A stretch of 64,000 bases of DNA from Imbricaverruca yamaguchii. Taxonomy: Eukaryota; Arthropoda; Thecostraca; Neoverrucidae. The position numbers and the translations under genes were made by a program. Shown here one piece after another: positions 11,560 to 24,135 of the stretch. Each line of letters opens with the position of its first letter. Position 1 is the stretch's first letter. The notes beneath the pieces are model-generated. The model worked only from the letters and a program-made list of their open reading frames with translations, made no database searches and had not been told where the DNA came from. The DNA is taken from contig JAOTOL010001286.1 in NCBI GenBank assembly GCA_034440575.1, forward strand, positions 343,501-407,500, read 5' to 3'.

Positions 11560-12580
11560 CCCTGAGGGATTTTCTCCATGATCAACTGCAAACTATAATT
11601 AAAGTCAGGAGCATAATAGTTCCCACGCCCAGACGCTTTTGCACTGGTTAACAAGTCCACCAATTAATTTTCTAACGCGCACCTCCATGTTCACTGCACG
11701 CAAAATCCAACCACAATGACCCCAACCTTACAGGCATAGACAGTTTCCATGCTGTGACCTATCTCGAATCAGTCGTCTCGTCAGTAAGGGGACTTTTTGG
11801 CATAGCAACCACTGGATCAGGTTACCCGGTCAAGACACCCCGCGAGCTGATGCGTCGCGGCGTCCGGCTCGGGCTTCCCCGTGCCGCGCGGGCTGGCCAC
11901 CGCACCTCACCGCGGCCGGTCGGGATACAGTTGATCACTATCGGTGTTAGAGCAGCTAGGTGCAGTTGAAACTTGCGCCGCATATAGTCAAAGGATCGCT
12001 GATTTCATTGGGATTGGACTCTGGGTGTGCGCTGTTGTGGGTTTTTTAATCCTTACTTGAACTTCGAGGTACTAAAAAGTTAAACGACTATTGCAATTAC
12101 TGATTGTTTGACAACAAATAGCATGTTGTCAATTTGTGTATGCCTTTTTAAATTGCTTAACGCAATGAGAATGTTCTTAGCTATCATTTCATATCTCACT
12201 TGTCCAGGTTTTCAGAATGCAGCTTACCTTTATCGATCGTCAAACTGCGACAACACTTGTGCATGTGTGCGTCGTTTTTTCACACATAATGTTGTCCCTG
12301 TTCATTGACTTATTTCTATTTAAAATCTTGCGAAAATTTTCATAAAAACTGTGAATTCGTGTGCTAAAATCATCTGCTGATGCAATGGCGTCAGTAATAC
12401 GGCATATAAATTAGTCGATAAATGCATTTATGGCCAGTTCTTCCATTGATATATCACATTGTGCGGCGGTGCGTAGTGGCGAGCGGTCGGTTACAGAGGT
12501 GGGAAAAACATCAAGTATGTTACCTAAAAGCACTGAAACCAATAAATCAGTCAAATTTCGAGAATTTCGGATTTTACCTA
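11560..12580. other. No recognisable feature
   Basis: Mixed-composition sequence with only short ORFs. A GC-rich patch near 11840-11930 shows no coding motif that I can name. Confidence 0.45.
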
Positions 12581-12582
12581 TT

Positions 12583-12872
12583 ACATTTTGTTTTCGGCGC
12601 TTTGGTGACCTGAGCCAAGGTCACGAAAGTCTAAACCTCACACCTCTGGAGCACGGCTAGCCTTTTTTAAAGGTTTCATTAAGATCGCGCCAGCGGTTGC
12701 CGAGATCGGCCATGTCTCTTAGTCCAAAATTTTGTCTTTCGGCGATTTGGTGACCTTTAACTTAACCCAACGCCACCAAAGTACAAACATCACGCCTCTG
12801 GCACACGGTCGATCGTTTGGTGTAGACTTCATGAAGATCAAGCCAGCGGTTGCTGAGATAGACAATGTCTGC
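12583..12872. repeat. Two diverged tandem copies of a ~140-bp module
   Basis: Both copies contain a TTTGGTGACCT segment, CACCTCTGG/CGCCTCTGG with GCACACGG or GCACGG, and a TTCAT.AAGATC...GCCAGCGGTTG sequence followed by GAGAT. The first copy spans about 12583-12720 and the second 12727-12872. The 'TTCATTAAGATC.GCCAGCGGTTG.GAGAT' module resembles ends of short interspersed repeats common in marine invertebrates; I cannot assign a family. Confidence 0.6.
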
Positions 12873-13432
12873 GAAATGGCGTCTGTCGAACGTTGTATGT
12901 GAGATGGTGTCTGCTTTTTAGACCCTCCCGTTGGCAGGTGTTCGTCGTATGTCGTTTCCCATACAAACGTTTGGGAACTGCATCGCAATTGAACCCTATC
13001 AGCTGCCACGGCGTATCTGTGACAGCCTGCTGCGCCGTGATTCAGTCTAATGGAGCTGGCTACGTGCAGCCGATATTGTGCACCTAGATCTGCCACGAAA
13101 GAGTTAACGCTACCAAATGTCCTGTTCTGAAATCGCAGTGATAACTTATCGGAATATAAGCGAATAGTTTGTGAACTATCACAAAATAAACTGTACATAA
13201 AGTATTTTGGCGTCAAAATGTCTTTCCTTCCGTGATATATCTTCTTTATGTGATGAATACTTTTCCTTCTTCGAATAATGGTTATCTGTCACAACAATGA
13301 CACAGTTTCAGCCAAATCTGTCACCTATGCTTGTAGGCGAGTTGGCAGGTTTGTGTACCTCTGGCCAGTTGTGCTCTGACACTTCTCCGGGACGGGTGAT
13401 CTCTCGGGGACGGTCCTGATTATCAGCGTATC

Positions 13433-14003
13433 GGTGGGATCGTGCGCTGTGAGAGGGTCGGCCTTAATGCACCGTGACGGTGGGATCGTGGGCTGTGAGA
13501 GGGTCGGCCTTAATGCACCGTGACGGTGGGATCGTGGGCTGTGAGAGGATCGGCCTTAATGCACCGTGACGGTGGGATCGTGGGCTGTGAGAGGATCGGC
13601 CTTAATGCACCGTGACGGTGGGATCGTGGGCTGTGAGAGGATCGGCCTTAATGCACCGTGACGGTGGGATCGTGCGCTGTGAGAGGATCGGCCTTAATGC
13701 ACCGTGACGGTAGGATCGTGGGCTGTGAGAAGGTCGGCCTTAATGCACCGTGACGGTGGGATCGTGGGCTGTGAGAGGGTCGGCCTTAATGCACCGTGAC
13801 GGTGGGATCGTGGGCTGTGAGAGGGTCGGCCTTAATGCACCGTGACGGTGGGATCGTGGGCTGTGAGAGGATCGGCCTTAATGCACCGTGACGGTGGGAT
13901 CGTGGGCTGTGAGAGGATCGGCCTTAATGCACCGTGACGGTGGGATCGTGGGCTGTGAGAGGGTCGGCCTTAATGCACCGTGACGGTGGGATCGTGGGCT
14001 GTG
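13433..14003. repeat. 46-bp minisatellite, ~12.4 copies
   Basis: The unit starts GGTGGGATCGTGGGCTGTGA, continues GAGGGTCGGCCTTAATGCAC and ends CGTGAC. Unit starts at 13433 and 13479 confirm the 46-bp period. Copies differ at few sites: GCGCTG or GGGCTG, and GGGTCGG, GGATCGG or AGGTCGG. These variants are arranged in blocks, with 'A' units in runs of three to four, which suggests block duplication. Homogeneity indicates a recent or actively corrected array. Confidence 0.97.
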
Positions 14004-15244
14004 GTTGAGCCCGGCCTGTTGCTAGATCATTCGTGGTGCGCCGGCGGGATCAGAGCATTGCGGGTGACCAACAGTGACGACCGGGAGCTGTCCAGGTGAA
14101 TTATGTCCGGGTGGGCTGGTGGTATACACTGCAGTTGCCGGCCAGTTCGCTATGCATCAGTGTTGTTAGGGTGGTACGTTGATTCACAATTAGAGTAAGG
14201 CGTTCGATCTACGATTTGATATTCCTGATACTTTCCGTGTCAGCGAGTTACAAATATAAGAACAGATGCTTACCAAACTTAATTATCATTGACAAGGACT
14301 GATTAGAGCAAGAATGAGTGCAACACAATGAAAAGAGGTCTCTTTTGGCTCGCAAAATAAGCGCAAATTTTTTAGTTTTGCGTCATGAAAAATGCCCAAA
14401 TATTCGGTTTAATCTAGTGCTTTGGTTGCTAAAGGGGAGGGGGGACATCTTGGTTCTCCTGATACATAGTTGTTCAACATAGTTACACTAATTTGCTGAT
14501 GAACAGGGTGGGATTTTAAAATAGAAATGTCCCAATCGGTGTAATTTTTGTTTCAGTTAATTATTCGGCCTTAGTCATGTTTTCTTGCATGCTTTGTTGG
14601 TTTTCATGCACCATACTCACCACAGCATAGGCTAGAAGACTGAAGTGATCTGAAGTGAACGTGCTTGAATATGGAAAAGGTGGTGGTGCTAATGAAAATT
14701 ACACAGACAATTTTACAATACAAAAATGTTCATTTGATATTTTACCTTGTCATGTTTTTTTCAAATATTGCTTATTATTGATGTCCTAGTTGCTATTTAT
14801 CACTGAAGCCAATACAGATTTTGTTATATTATATTGTTTATAGAATTGGGGAGCGATGAACTCTGTCTGACTCTCAGAGCACCCTGTCGTGCAGGAAACG
14901 GATACGGATTGACTAGTCTCATACTAATATGGATACGGGAGGATTTTTGCCATTTACAGTCTATGTTATGTTCCAGCTGAGGCGCATCTGGTACTGTTGC
15001 ACAGTGTGTGCTCGAAGGCATGCCTGTACCGAACTGCATAGCAACGGCTTACGTACCACGGAAGCATTCCAACCGCTTCCAATGCTGGGAACACACACCA
15101 ATCAGAAGCGTGATGTTTGCACGCATAGCCCCACTTGCAATAAATGGGTGACAGAAACAATGAGGCAGACGCCCACGCACGCAGTCCCGGACCTCACAGG
15201 CGGCCGTGGTTACCAACTAGATCACGACCGGCTGCGGCTGACCG
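14004..15244. other. No recognisable feature
   Basis: No conserved coding sequence was found. A plus-strand ORF starting at 14929 runs into the short tandem repeat at 15245 and has no family features. Confidence 0.5.
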
Positions 15245-15360
15245 TGATCATTCGACCGTGGTCATTCGACCGTGGTCGTTCGACGTTTGTCATTCGACCG
15301 TGGTCGTTCGACCGTGGCCATTCGACCGTGGTCATTCGTCATTTGTCATTCGACATCTTA
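15245..15360. repeat. 14/15-bp tandem repeat (ATTCGACCGTGGTC)
   Basis: About eight imperfect copies of ATTCGACCGTGGTC, with GTTCGAC and ATTTGTC variants. It explains the repetitive peptides seen in overlapping ORFs. Further short CTGACGGCTGACG repeats occur near 15605-15640. Confidence 0.85.
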
Positions 15361-15639
15361 TGTGCTTGCTGTCCGTGGTCAGTCGACAGAGCCAAGGGCA
15401 CGGACCAGCCAGTGTACTTACTGTGCTACATTTGACGCCAGACGGACGATCCGCCCTGGTGCTTACGCACGGCTGGCGACGTACGAGGTCAACAATTTGC
15501 GTCCGTCAGCCGAATACCGGACAGATGTTGGTGCCAGTTGGGACAAGTTGACGGTCGATACGACGTCCGCCAATTTCATGAAACGGCATCCATCCGGCTG
15601 TCGACGTAGCTGACGGCTGACGTGGCTGACGGCTGACGC

Positions 15640-16422
15640 CTTGACTGGGGTCGACTCGGTGTCCATTTGACCGATCTGAAGTTGGTCTCGAGCAGTTGCC
15701 AGAAAAACGAGGCAGCGGTTTCCAACTTTCGGCTTGCTGTGATGCAACACAAGCCCGCGTCATATCACAAGAAATTAGAGTAACTCTCCGGTGTCTTGGG
15801 TAGCTTGGACGATGCGGTTTGTTATGCTGTCAGTCTGTCATCTGGTCGGTTTAAAAGTTCCCCTCTAGGGAAGCCGTGTTATTCGCTAGAGGCCTCTAGC
15901 TAACGGTCGGTGCCCTAGCAATAGGCTAATTATTACTGGCTGTAAGCTGTTGATAGCATCCCGCACATTAGCCCTGTTGGCCTGCGTAGGACGTAACAAT
16001 TATACTTGAAGTACCGATCAGCAAATTATATACTGGCTTTTTTTTTGACGGTTCGCAGTCGAAAAATACAGTCCAGTGCGAGATCTCAACATCAAACTTT
16101 GAGCAGCAGCATTTAAAGGTCGATGCCAGCTTCGTCAGTCGGGATGTTATTCTGATTAGTCACCCAATTCATTCTAATATCACTGAATAATGCAGAGGAT
16201 TACTTAAATGTTGAAAAACTTTGGCATACAAGCATGAATATTCCGATCGATGTCCCTCCATCTCGATCTCTTCCACCATGCACATTGCACAAGACAGTTC
16301 GATTATATCTGATCCAATGGTGTCCAAAGCTGATAGCAAGACGACTGTCATACTGAACGTGCGCGAGCAGTGCTGAAACTGCGCAATGAGCTTATCAAGA
16401 TAAACAACTGGAGAACTCTTCA
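15640..16422. other. No recognisable feature
   Basis: Only a 96-residue minus-strand ORF (16169-16459) is present. It shows no known motif and is not supported as a gene. Confidence 0.45.
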
Positions 16423-17136
16423 ACACTCGCACGTCCGGCGGTCCGCGCGCACTTCGCATGTCCGGGGTGGCAGATCTCTAGATATCCCCTAAGATATCTA
16501 TAACTATGCTAACTAGCGACAAACAGAAAACGGCGTTGGATAGTTGGTGACAGGCTCTATCGAAAGTGTTTCGGTCATTTTTCTCTCAGGTCAATATTTA
16601 GGTCACTGGGTCATCATACGTCAAATTCGACCACATCAGGTGGGACTTTCAGCTATTGACACATATTTCAGGACCTGTAACAGATAGAAACGAACCGCGA
16701 ACGCTATTCGACAGTCCTTTAAATGTGCTATCGACAATAGGCGGTGTGATTTAAGGTCAGGTCAACCGAAACTATGACTTCAGGTCGAGATCATGAAGTA
16801 GCCTAGGGAGGGTATGTAATGTATCAAACGACACGTCTTGGCGATACAAGCACAATGACGGCAATTTCAGCCTTCTATCTCAATGCAGTGCGATATCATG
16901 CGTAGAAATGTGCTAGTGAGCTCAGGTGACCTCAGATGACCTTGGCGAGGTCACTGAGGAAAATGTCAACGGTAACATTGAGCATAGCTTCCATCTACAC
17001 GCCGCAACCGTTGTGAGGTCATTCCGAGAGCATGTATGTAACCAGAAAACATTTGTATAATTTACCACAACCCTATGATGAGGAATGCATGGCCGCGACG
17101 TGACCTCATGTCAATGCTACGAAAAAAGATATATAT

Positions 17137-17186
<50 letters not shown>

Positions 17187-17481
17187 ATTTATGCTCCCTG
17201 ATGAGATCATAACGTGTTATAAGTTTAAAATCAATCGCCAATTATTGTGGACGTTAAGCCACCTAGAACTCCGAGGGTTGTTGGGTCACTTCGCCTGACC
17301 TGATGACCTCACCTGGGTTATACACCTCATACAGATGACCCATGGTTAAAAATGTATGAGGATATGCGGAAAAGTCTAATGAGCAGCCATGCGAGGTTTG
17401 GCCTTGCTAACCCGATTAGTATGGTGGCAAATTAGGAAAACCGCAGGGGGCAAATATCTGCCCCCGGACGTGCGCATGTTA
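16423..17481. mobile_element. Candidate MITE-like element with CGCACGTCCGG ends, AGGTCA-rich
   Basis: The left end near 16423 reads ACACTCGCACGTCCGGCGG. The minus strand from about 17480 reads ACATGCGCACGTCCGGGGG, giving a short imperfect terminal inverted repeat. The right end also resembles the start of element B at 42900 (ACACGCACC, then a G-run, then a YGCCC block and GGTTTTYC). The interior carries many AGGTCA or TGACCT hexamers and an AT run. No coding capacity is seen. The interior does not clearly match element B, so the assignment is tentative. Confidence 0.4.
17136..17176. repeat. (AT)n microsatellite
   Basis: About 20 AT units, followed by a short GTGTGTGT run. Confidence 0.95.
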
Positions 17482-17503
17482 ACCCTCATTCCGGTCGAAT
17501 CAT

Positions 17504-18311
17504 CACACCCCGTCTCGGGGGGGGGACGGTTGAAGACCCCCCCTCTAAAGTCCAAACTGAGCATCGCACGAAAACGAAAGAGGTGTCATCGGATAGCGCT
17601 CGACGAGTAGGGTCCGGGTCCACCCTCCAAAACAATTTCCCAAAAGAGTGACGTCACCAGGGGGCTAAATTTTGCCGACTTTTCACGACTTACATTATGT
17701 TTTTGACTCTAGTGTGTTCATTTTGGAGATATATGAATTTTTTTGTTGGAATGAGAAAAGAACAGCGAAATCGACCAGGGCTATAATTTATTTTGCCCCC
17801 CCCCCCCGAAGAAAGAAATATATACTTTTAAATTTCACAATTTTGAGTTTCGAAGTTGTCTTTACTTTTCCTTTTTCAATGTGTAGAGCAGACCGAGAAA
17901 CGTTGGAAGTCAACTTGCCCTAATACCAAATGCTTACTTTATCCAGATTCCTCTATTTGAACTGCAATTTGGTAAATACGCAAAATTTATATGTAGTCAA
18001 AAACGAAAAAATGAAACATTCCACTTGTACGTTTTGTTCCATCCGTAAAGATAAGCAAACGCTGAAAGTTTCATTAAAATATATGTATCCGTTACAGCGT
18101 GACGACTGGTTAAACTTTTTTGGAGGTGAACTCACTTGACCTTGACTAACTCGTTGACCCTAGATGACCTGACTTCAAATTTTTTAAACAGCATGCCAAA
18201 TTGATGTGGGAAAAGGTATGCCATATTTGGGCGCGCTGCCGTGCGCCGTTCATCCACTATCCGCGAAAAACCTGAGGGGGCGGTTGAAGACCCCCGAAAC
18301 GGGACGGGTGA
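17504..18311 (+). mobile_element. Full-length copy of MITE family A (~808 bp)
   Basis: The left end CACACCCCGTCTCGGGGG and the reverse complement of the right end (CACCCGTCCCGTTTCGGGGG) form an imperfect terminal inverted repeat, followed on both sides by a GTTGAAGACC/GGTCTTCAACC block. Landmarks such as GTGTCATCGGATAGCGCTCG, GATAAGCAAACGCTGAAAG and GCGTGACGACTGGTTAAAC are shared with the copies at 9733-10130 and 42324-43965. No transposase is encoded, so it must depend on a partner enzyme. TA target duplications are seen in another copy but not convincingly here. Confidence 0.8.
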
Positions 18312-19450
18312 AGATAAACTCAGTAATGTGTTGTGATGAAAGTGTAGGAAGGATGGCATAGTTCAGCTCTTGTCTTAGGTGGTAAAGCCAGCTCATGCAC
18401 TTGAGCTCGCAGCCATTATTATCGCTTCGTCAGTCACACTTGTCGGGCATGATGAGCTAGAACAGTGCATTGCATGTTATCTGATGGAATGTATGAATTC
18501 CGTCGGATAGCATGTCACGCATACATGCATCATGCATTCTGCGTGCATGCATATTTGCATACATGAAAGTTAACATTTCGGCTTGCATTGAAGCAAATGG
18601 TTCTACCATCGTAGTTCGATGGTTCAATTTGATCTCTCCACCAACGTGCATCTAAAGTTAAGTAGATAAATGCATGAACGACTTGCAAGGCATTATCCCT
18701 CGGTTGACAGATTATCAACAGTTTCAGCTACTCGCTTTGATATGACCTCTAGGTCAGGTCAAGTAGGACTATATCAGGACGCTGTCAGTCACCCGGTTTA
18801 TAGTTGTCACGCTCTAATCGAGAAGCAACTGTGGTTTTTCGGCTCATGAATGCAATCGAAGACGTTACCACTGCACGCGTATTAGCGCGTGTAAGTTGGT
18901 TATTTGGGTTTTAGGGCTCATCGACCATGTCGATCGTATAGCAGCACGTGTACGAACTTAGGCGAAACCATTTCAGGTTTTCATTTCTTCCTCCCAAGAT
19001 GTACCCTCAAAATAACTATTTTCTTTGGAACCTTGCCAAGAATATGTGTCTCTTACCAAGCAAACACCGCCAGCATCGGCACCTCTCTCCACCGTTTGAT
19101 CACCTATATATCCCACCGGTTCATCTCAGACGAGATTGAAATCCAGCCATCCCTGTCCGTACAGACCCGACCTAACGCCACGTCGAAAGCCGTTGTTTGT
19201 CCAGCTGCCTGGGGCAGTACAAGCTCAGACATTTGGTCAGCTCAGTTGGGAGCAACGCCAGCAGAAATCGGCATCCTCTTGGCTTCCCCCGAGCGCCATC
19301 CAGATCTGTTCCGATGCAGGCGCAGATGGAATAGCAAAAGAAACTGCCTCTCCCTTTCTGGAAAGGGGGGGGGCCTTCGCCTGTGGTTCTTTGGCTTTTT
19401 TTTGGGTGCCGTGAAAAAAAACCCCGGTTTGGGGACCCAACCCCACAAAA
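18312..19450. other. No supported gene; possible low-quality stretch at the end
   Basis: A plus-strand ORF (18904-19572) ends in the CA tract and has no family features. The segment 19363-19450 has repeated homopolymer expansions (G-runs, T-runs, AAAAAAACCCCGG) that look like poor base calls approaching a microsatellite. Confidence 0.45.
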
Positions 19451-19473
19451 AACACACACACATACACACACAC

Positions 19474-19552
<79 letters not shown>
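19451..19552. repeat. (CA)n microsatellite, ~100 bp
   Basis: CA dinucleotides with a CATACACACA interruption and one GCACAC. The tract ends in CATACGTGTTTACCGTGAC, which leads into the ACCGAGGAC repeat region. Confidence 0.97.
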
Positions 19553-19555
<3 letters not shown>

Positions 19556-19739
19556 GTGTTTACCGTGACTAACGAGGACTATGACCTGGCGGTCACAAAC
19601 GAGGACACCCTTTATTTACCACCGCAGAAGCATCGATTTCTTCTCGGTGATAGAGCAAGATCTGCCGAGTAAGATGAAGGGTCGATTTTGGAGGAAGTGA
19701 ACAATTGTTGGCTCCCAGTGTGGATTGAAATACCGAGGA

Positions 19740-19925
19740 CATTGACAAAACCGAGGACTTTGTGTGTCCATACATGTTTATCGTGAATACCGAGGACAGT
19801 GTGTGTCCATGCATGTTTATCGTGACTTCCGAGGACAATGTGTGTCCACATACATATTTATCGTGAATACCGAGGACAATGTGTGTCCAAATATGTCCAT
19901 TGTGCACACCGAGGACTGTGGCCTG
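19740..19925. repeat. 39-bp minisatellite with CCGAGGAC motif, ~5 copies
   Basis: CCGAGGAC occurs at 19751, 19790, 19829, 19870 and 19909, a 39-41 bp period. The unit continues with GTGTGTCCATACATG and TTTATCGTGAATA. The same motif flanks the long CA tract at 31094-31614. Confidence 0.9.
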
Positions 19926-19929
19926 ATGG

Positions 19930-22900
19930 GCACCAATGGCAACTTCCTTTGAAATGCGAAAACAGTGTGTTTGGTTTATCCTAATAAGTGCATCTGTGTG
20001 GTCTTATGTGTCTGTGATAATTCCTCCGCCGAGCCCAAACAACCTATCCCAGCTCATGGGAAGATTCCTAAGCGTAGGACCGTCGTTCTAAAAAAATCAT
20101 GGATTCGTATCCTGATGTTCGCAATCGTGTGGGAGGTAGGGGGAATGAAAGCAAGGAAATTTACCCAATTGAAAAGCTATTAGATTCTTGTCACAGTTGA
20201 GCGAAAATTGTATGGTTTTTACACCACTGAAGAAGGCTTACATATATCGCTCGATTGTATATATATGTCGTTTAAGTCACAACTGTACTTTAAGTCGAAA
20301 TGCGTCCGAAAACCACCGGAGGACTAATTATCATGTGCGCAAACTGTACTCTTCTCAATCTCCACGTCTACGCTCCCTCCTGTGCCTTTCAGAGAGGCGT
20401 TGATTAACAGAAGCGTGGTCAGGATTCCATCCTGGGTATGCCACCAGCCAAAAGGGCCATCTGACCGTGGAAGATGAAAGGTGAAAAGCCTGTCCCAAAA
20501 AGTGTTTTTCTTATTCGTAGAACGTGTGCTTTTCTCGATAAGGATTTCACTACAATTTGTAGCACACTCCCTATTTTAGTTAATAGTCCTACAGTTGTCT
20601 TGACGTAGGGTTTGAGCATTTTCAGTAGGATATGCAGGCACGCGATTACGCTTGACGTGGGATGTGCTGGCCCTCGCCCCGCACCCATTGCTATGTCAGG
20701 TATGTCGACGCTACTGTTGCGGGCCAGGCGTCCGATGTGAGCTATGTCCAGTGCCCTATCCCTGTTTTTATATCCACTTCAATTACATATAATCGAGACT
20801 AATTTGAGTTGGTTGTGCTGTGGGAAGCAATGGTCCAAGATTCGCAATGATAAGTGTCGAGGAAACTTCGCCAATGCATTTCGAAGTAAAATATATCCTT
20901 AACCCTGAGTAGCATCGTGAAGGTATCAGCTACTTGCGGTTCCATTTCAATTCGCGATAACCAAATATTGAGGAATCATTTTCCCTTACATCCTGACGAT
21001 TAGCTGAGTGAATTCGGTCACACTGGACCAGGGGCGTCGCCACCGGGGTGGGCAGCGAGCGAGGGAATTTACCCCCTGCCCTGTGGAAGACGGGGTTCCT
21101 GACATCTGAGGAGGCCCCGTGCCGGAAGCGCACAGAAAAGTTGAAGTGCTCTCTAGAAGAAAGGCTTCACACTGAGGGTCGCTACCATCCGCTACCATAT
21201 TAGATAAAAGCAGATATTTCTGTAGGAAGTCCCACAAAGCTTGAGAGATTTTGACAGCCTTTCAACCCACCTTTCGGAGGGAGTCAAATACAATGTATAT
21301 CGTCACACACCTTTGCGGAGGTGGCCCATGAGCCTTCGATATCTGGGTCCATCATCGCTTTCCTCATCATCCTCCATCCTTCATCATCCTCCATTCGACA
21401 TACGTGCCCGCGGTGTGGAAGGGCTTAAGTCTTCACACATTTCTGATTGCAGGCCAATGCTGAAAACCTGGAGGCAATCCAATGCGCTTCGTGACTCAAC
21501 CACCGCGCGAAAGAGGGGGGAACAGCTTCCTCTTACCGTGAAGGGGTGGGAGGGGTGTCGCTCCCCTGACCTTTAAAGAGGCCCCTGCTCGGTAATACAC
21601 AAAACATTTGAAGTGTGGTCTTCATGAGACGGCTTCACACTGAAAATCACAACCAATCAGAAACATAACGTAAGTCAAAGCTAGTGTTTGTAGTTATCTC
21701 CACAACGATCTCAGAGGCTTTTGTTCAAGGTCCTTGGTTTTGGGATCCTTGTATTTTATGACAATGTGAAGGAAGCCATGCGTGCATTGGTGGAATATTG
21801 CATGTATTTCAGGGATGCACGGCCCTTACATGCAAGGGGGCGCTTCCTCATTTGGTTCCATGTTAACAATCACCGGGCCCAAGGTAGGGGCTCACAAAGA
21901 TAGGATAGGTACCCGTCTTAAGACGAGTAGCCTCCTATTTCAACATTGTATTTAAGGTCACGATTACTGACCTAAGGTCCCGATTTGGACCTATTCGCTG
22001 GTAACACTCAACCAATGACATGCCAACAAATTAAACCCCACGGCGAAACGCGTTTTGACTGGTGTCACAGCAGTTGTCTCGGTGTTAATAAGTCAACTAG
22101 GACAAATATATGCCGTGATGTCCTTATTTAACACATGTCAGCCATGTTTCAGGCTAGTTATTCCATGATTAATTCGTGTCCACGGAAGTCAAGTACCGGG
22201 TTCAATGTAGGAAAAGCTGAGATGAGTTGTGACAGTATATTTAGAGCTTTCATGAAATGGATTCATAGCATCCATGTCAATTTTACAAAACTGGTTTCAT
22301 ACATCCACACATGGATAGACATGCTGAGCACAAAACAAACACTGTTCTTCGACACGGCACTGCGGTACCTACTACACATCGAAGATGCGTCATACATCCT
22401 GCGGTCACATCACACCATTAGTCTGTTATGATCTGATGGGTGCCTGACATCTGATGGGACATGATTTCAGCTACTGTTGGCCTTATATAGAAAGCTCCAG
22501 AGCGAACACTTTCCGAGCATGAGGTAGCTCAAGCCGGCTTTCTCTGATCGCCCGTGCATGGCAGGCGGACACCGTGGAGATCTACGATCCTTCCACGCAG
22601 ATTTCTGGCGCATTTGGTGCTATCAGGAAGTGGCGCATAAACGCAGACATTTTTACGTACGCTATCAACTTGTCTCCATCCCAACTCTCGCAACACCGGA
22701 GTCACATGCTTAACGTCGGCCTAAGCCACTCACGGTACGAGCACTAAAATGGATGGCTTTCGGTTCTTCTGTGCTGCAGTGCAGCTTCTCCAGGCCCCAA
22801 TGCAGTATTGAGCATGCGGAAATATTTTTGCTTCGATGAACATTCGCGTTGTGCCTTTGGGCACCCCGTGGCACATCGTAGCCAGGCCGACTAATAACAT

Positions 22901-23920
22901 GCGACAACGTTCAACGACTGCGGGGATGTGCTTGTCTTATGTAGATGAGGACTGATGGTGACACCTAGGATTTTAACACTGAGATAAATTGAAATTCCGT
23001 CGCTTCCGATCTAAACTGAAAAGTTTAATTCGGAAAGTTGGTATCGAATAATGAACAGGGCTGAAGTAGAGGGCAGGACATATCATTATCACTGGATGAG
23101 GGAAGGCCAGGTAAATGGCAATGCGTAGTATGGTACAGTCACCAGGATATCCTTCCCCGATATACACTGGATTTAACGATTGCTATGTGTGGAGGGATAT
23201 GCAGCAGGGGAAATGCGGAGGGAATGTCCGCCCATCCCGTCGACACATTAGATGAGCTTTTGAGGAAAAGGACATTTTCTGGTTAAAAGGCAATTAGGCG
23301 CTCCACAAGGGTACGTCGAAGGTACACTTTTCGAAGATTCAGTAATATACTTGCTGGGCACACGCACGGTTGCCAGATGGCTTGGAGCAAGATTTCATGT
23401 ATTATAAAGCACATCCAGAACGCACCAGTCGCTTACAGCCCTTGTTGAAATAGACGCACCACGTGCCAGCCAGACTGGCCGCGCCGGCACAGCTGCGTGC
23501 TCATTTGTCCCACACGGTTAGGACAAGTCGACTGTACTCGACGACTGTGCCTGACTGCGCCTGCACCACCGCCCCTGCCACGAGCCTCAGATCAGTGCCA
23601 ACGTTGAGAGCCGCAGTCACCTGCAACAGTTGGATTGTCGTTAGGCACAATCCGAGAGCTAGAAAGTTCTGCAGTCAGGGACCACGCTGCAATAAGCCAT
23701 AGTTTCTAGATGATATATGACCAAATGCCAGTGGCGAGATATATGACGTCAATTCTTTGTTAGTTCACTGTTCCCACCTTCCCTATTTTGGAGCATATAC
23801 TCGTGATCAGACCTGACAGCGACGTGAAACTTTGCGCCTTTGTAGAAGACAACATACCCTGCAACATATTCCAGGGATAACCAGTTTTTATTCTCACCTA
23901 ATCTCGTGACCTGACGAGAA
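19930..23920. other. Non-coding stretch; one internal pair of similar modules
   Basis: No coding sequence recognised. Around 21139-21185 and 21609-21655 a TTGAAGTG...GGCTTCACACTGA...TC.C.ACC module recurs about 470 bp apart, each copy following a CCCC-rich block. It may be a diverged short element with CAGGGGC-type ends, but no boundaries could be fixed. Confidence 0.4.
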
Positions 23921-23986
23921 GACGAGAAGACTAAAATGAGAAGCGCTGCCGACTTTGACCTCGCCTAGCTCATGTGGTGGTCATAT
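23921..23986 (+). repeat. 66-bp direct repeat, copy 1
   Basis: Begins GACGAGAAGACTAAAATGAG and ends GTGGTGGTCATAT. It is repeated at 24136-24201 with a single base difference (CCTAGCTC against CCTCGCTC), 215 bp away. Confidence 0.95.
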
Positions 23987-24135
23987 CATCGATGTGACCC
24001 AGATTATTGTTGCGTTTTCGTTGGAGAAATATCTGCACATAAATGTGCAAAACAGGAAGTATTTTGATGCCTCGGTCTGACAGCTCTCAGAAAGCATAAC
24101 CCTAGAATGAAACTTTGATAAGAAGTCTCATTTTA

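Noticed and set aside
13433..14003. CRISPR array
   Set aside because: Adjacent identical units without unique spacers in animal DNA: this is a minisatellite.
14929..15435. 168-codon ORF ending in repetitive FDRGHSTVV-like peptides
   Set aside because: The repetitive part comes from the 14-bp tandem repeat and the rest has no motif.
18904..19572. 222-codon plus-strand ORF
   Set aside because: Runs through a probable low-quality segment into a CA tract; no family features.
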